Assembly (NCBI GenBank): GCA_036345935.2 | Contig: JADWOT020000002.1 | Location: 6,770,140-6,834,139 of the forward strand | Source: Taenia hydatigena | Lineage: Eukaryota; Platyhelminthes; Cestoda; Cyclophyllidea; Taeniidae | Direction: 5' to 3' | Length of the DNA stretch: 64,000 bases | Part shown: positions 61,226 through 64,000 of the stretch, one piece after another | How positions within the stretch are numbered: the first letter of the stretch is position 1 | How the letters are laid out: every line of letters begins with the position of its first letter | Notes under the pieces: model-generated | The model's database searches: none | Seen by the model: the letters and a program-made list of their open reading frames with translations, nothing else | What the model was told of the DNA's origin: nothing | Made by a program: the position numbers and the translations under genes

Positions 61226-61937
61226 TCATGCGCATCAAATGTTAGTAGAATGCAGTTATGGCGAGATCCGCGTGGATGAATTCGGAAAAACTACAAGCAG
61301 TATCCACTAACAGACACACGCCTTGAGGTGAGGTCGTGTATGCGTCGTGATGTGCAGGTGTAAGTCCATAACAATTTCATCTAAGCGAAGTCTAAAACAA
61401 GTCCTCAATAGACATGCTCTGCTTCATCTAGATTGACAACCAGCAAGAGCATCAGCAATTTTGCGAGGGAAAAGGCACATTAAACCCACGTACTCTCGTC
61501 TGGTTTTGAATCGCAGATGCTGTGTGGTATAAATCTCATATGTTGAGCACACCTAATGGTCTAGAACACGACTAGAATGCTTGCCATCATAGATTGCCTT
61601 AATTTACCATCATCGCAACAACATTCAAGATGACTCTGTGTCCTGGCACACAGAGTACGTAGAAAATGGAGAAGTGAGGAGCAGATTAGTTAGCCTTTAG
61701 CCATCAAAGGAGAATTCACATTGTGCATTTTCTGCCTGCTTGAAGAGATCCTCGGCAGATGCAAGGTCTCTACTTCACGGTGGGGAGGCGCGCCTTAACA
61801 TGGTAGATAGACGACAGATAAAGTCAAACCGTTAATCTTTATAAGCAATAACTGAGTAGTGAGCCTTTTCCTCCACGCATCTGGGCCTTTCATTTGCACT
61901 TCATTTGATCCTTTCTGTCCGCTACATCACAACGCAG

Positions 61938-62113
61938 GAACTGCAGTACCGCGACGCACCTTGCAGAATTACAAGGGTTTTAAGAAACGCCTTAGCGACT
62001 GCTTTACTGATAGCAGTCTGCACGAAGTGCATGTTCTTCTAAGAAATCAAAGAAAAAAGTGCTGGTATACACTTCACTTATTTACTTGTCATCTTTTTAG
62101 TGCCAGATTTTAA
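61938..62113 (+). pseudogene. exon present in three copies (copy C)
   Basis: After the acceptor ACGCAG it reads GTAVPRRTLQNYKGFKKRLS, then DCFTDSSLHEVHVLLRNQR, and stays open to a TAG at 62111-62113. It keeps the same frame as the copy at 44530. The product is unknown. Confidence 0.5.
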
Positions 62114-62237
62114 GATTTACCTATCCATAATTGGCGCCAAAGGATTTTAAACCCATAAAAACATTCCTGCATCTGTCCAAACAAAAAGAGGTTAAGAGAA
62201 TCAGTTCCAATCTCAATGAAGTTCTGCGATAGCCTTA

Positions 62238-62420
62238 TCAACCGAATTGTTGCATGGAAGCTAAGTATGAACTTAATCGTTGGTAATTAATGAAGTCTTT
62301 TTTAAAATGGGCGCTATTTGCATCCAGTGAGAGGTAATGACAGTCCTCGAAACATGGAAATACTTGACTGCAGGGCTGAGTATCGGCAAGGCAACAAGAT
62401 TCCTTACTGATAATGCACAA
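62238..62420 (-). other. conserved frame, partner of 3491-3748
   Basis: Open for 60 codons and alignable residue for residue with the left-arm frame (ISKESCCL/ISKKPCHL, PCFEDCHYL/PCFEDLHYL). The first codon is TTG. Family unknown. Confidence 0.3.
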
Positions 62421-62617
62421 TAAAAGGTGGATTTTCTTATTTGTTCACTCGTTTAGGCTGCTCGAGTTTTACATAACCAATGATTTTGACAAGTTTTACG
62501 AGCAGAATTAGCTATGCTGTTATTTTTGGATTGACTTGTGTTGCCAGTTTTCCTAAAGTATAACCTACTTATTTTAAGGGTGTCCCAATTTTCCTTCAAT
62601 TTGCATGAAAGTAGTAG

Positions 62618-62764
62618 ACTTTTGCGAAATCGGCCGTTTGTTCAAGTCACTCGGTCAACTGTGTCGCACCGCTTTTGGCTAGTAGGCAACTACGCAGCCT
62701 TGCCTTTCTGGATGCAAAGAAGGAGCATGCTGTCATTATTATAGTGAATGGTGCTTGCCACTGA
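62618..62764 (+). pseudogene. relic exon, partner of 3176-3427
   Basis: Reads TFAKSAVCSSHSVNC, then APLLASRQLRSLAFLDAKKE and ends GACH-TGA. The same frame is open in the left arm. The larger plus-strand frame 62538-62744 is in another register and is not the conserved one. Confidence 0.4.
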
Positions 62765-62839
62765 AAAAAGGCTTTCGGTTCCTATACCACAATTTCTGCA
62801 TTTATTAATTTGCTTGTCAATCAGTATCTTTAGCGAAAC

Positions 62840-63035
62840 GGCCACAATTGCAATCGATTAGCCTTGCAGACGGGATCAACTTACAGCCACTTATTTTATC
62901 ATGCATTTCGTTTTTAGAATCCAAATATCGGTCTAACACTCGTACGTCCTTATCTGTTTTAACTTTTACTCTTAACTTTTGATGCCTCCTTTGCGTAATA
63001 GTCCGGTGCTTGAGATAGTTAATGATCTTCTCCTA
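62840..63035 (+). pseudogene. relic exon, partner of 2875-3135
   Basis: Aligns with the open left-arm frame (PCRRDQLTATYFIM; PPLRNSPVLEIVNDLLL), but stops interrupt it. It ends at a plausible donor CTAG|GTAAGT. Confidence 0.35.
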
Positions 63036-64000
63036 GGTAAGTACGATTATGAGGTTGCAGAGAAAAGGCATGAGGTGGTACCTTCCACACTCTCCCTTCT
63101 TTCATTCTCTCTCCTTCCTCTCTTTCTGCTATTTCTAAAAAACAACGTGTTATCCTACGATACTGTTTCTCAGCATGCTGTACGAAGCATGCGAGTTAAG
63201 GTCCTGCGTCTTGCTGTTTTTCGCTAATTTAAGGGTCTTCCTGTCCAGACTACCGAATACGCATGATCGTTTGAGAGGGATCGATAGTGTTGAATGGCCT
63301 CGAGTAGACAGAGCTTGGCAACAATTGCTGATAAATGTGCATAAATGCATGGTATGGTCTCTATTTTATTACAAACAAGGCAGTAGAGCATCTACTTAAC
63401 AGTAAAATGCAGAGGTTAATTTTATTCAAAGTTCGGACCAAGACGGAATTCGAAAACTATGCGGTATTTAATCCTGTCGCAACATCTCGGCTTTAACGCT
63501 ACGCAGGCTCAAACATAGTGTAGGAGTAGCAGCAAATCCAAACAGCGCTGTCGTGCTACTAGACAAATGTGTTTGCGTGCTTTGTACTGCACGGATATGG
63601 ACAACCGCATGCATCTAACGCACCCTGCAAATTGAAGCAATTCATTGGAGTTGTCTTGATTAAAATCTGCATCAAGAAGTCTTCCTCACTACTTCTTTAA
63701 GTAATTTTAATGATTTCATTCATAAACAAAATATACCAGTGCCTGGAGTTCTAAGGAAGGATGCCCACAGGAGTGCCGAACATATTACTCAAGTAGCGTC
63801 TTAATCGAGTCCTAGATCACACATAAGTGAGTGATTGGGGCAACAAAATTACCAGTATTTTATGCTCAATATCTGTAATAGAGCAAGAGCTTTACTTGGT
63901 ATGTGCATTTCTTGGTATAATTAAATTAATTTTAGAGACCACTCACTAATTTTTGACAGACGCAATCTGAGCTGCTTGACATGCTTTGTCGTGCACTTGG

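Larger units (their letters stand above)
61640..64000. repeat. inverted repeat 1, right arm (runs off the window)
   Basis: Reverse complement of 1964-4300. Its first 600 bases also match 44190-44820 directly. The last bases (GCTGCTTGACATGCTTTGTC) still match 1980-2010 in reverse, so the end of the repeat is not reached. Confidence 0.85.

Noticed and set aside
1..64000. tRNA, rRNA, spliced-leader RNA, CRISPR arrays, bacterial operons
   Set aside because: Looked for T-loop words, the cestode spliced-leader type start, and regular short spaced repeats; none found. The exon-intron structure rules out a bacterial reading.
1..64000. Reverse transcriptase, transposase or other transposon genes behind the duplications
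   Set aside because: No catalytic motif of these families was seen in any frame, and no long terminal repeats or target-site duplications were recognised at the repeat ends.

Overview
The window looks like nuclear DNA of a metazoan, most likely a tapeworm of the Taenia/Echinococcus group. The base composition is moderately AT-rich, coding capacity comes only as short exons with GT/AG borders, and there is no operon or ribosome-binding-site structure. The tapeworm call rests on several fibronectin type III (Fn3) exons resembling the cestode oncosphere-antigen family (45W/EG95 type). It is an inference. No complete, undamaged multi-exon gene can be traced here; nearly everything recognisable is a duplicated and decayed gene fragment. 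Open frames of up to about 150 codons are expected by chance in 64 kb of this composition, so length alone was never used to call a gene.

The main organising feature is a set of inverted duplications. (1) 1964-4300 is matched in reverse by 61640-64000, at the two ends of the window and running past its right edge. (2) 3840-12750 is matched in reverse by 35858-44820, with a spacer of about 23 kb. (3) 44840-45150 is matched in reverse by about 48640-48880. (4) 55366-56480 is matched in reverse by 60170-61225.

Duplication (2) carries an ankyrin-repeat gene with six deducible exons (10112 down to 7548 on the minus strand; 38340 up to 40941 on the plus strand), a hydrophobic 90-codon frame just downstream, and an unidentified gene ('gene X') head to head with it. 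Both ankyrin copies are dead, each by different lesions, so comparing them recovers the ancestral exon structure. Further exon relics of unknown genes lie distal to them.

The 23 kb spacer has no recognisable gene at 12.75-19.5 kb. From 19.5 to 29.4 kb it holds a string of degenerate C2H2 zinc-finger motifs, all on the plus strand. From 29.4 to 35.8 kb it is again featureless apart from one long, once-interrupted frame.

The right third (46.7-61.2 kb) is a small Fn3 antigen-like family: relics at 46.75, 51.2, 56.3 and 60.3 kb and one intact-looking Fn3 exon at 57.0 kb. Beside these is a degenerate tandem repeat (57.98-59.0 kb) whose units each encode a CxxC motif on the minus strand, and a 238-bp block at 55.57 kb that is about 98% identical to its inverted partner while its flanks have diverged much further. 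The picture is a fast-evolving antigen-family neighbourhood being reshaped by inverted duplication, local conversion and gene death.
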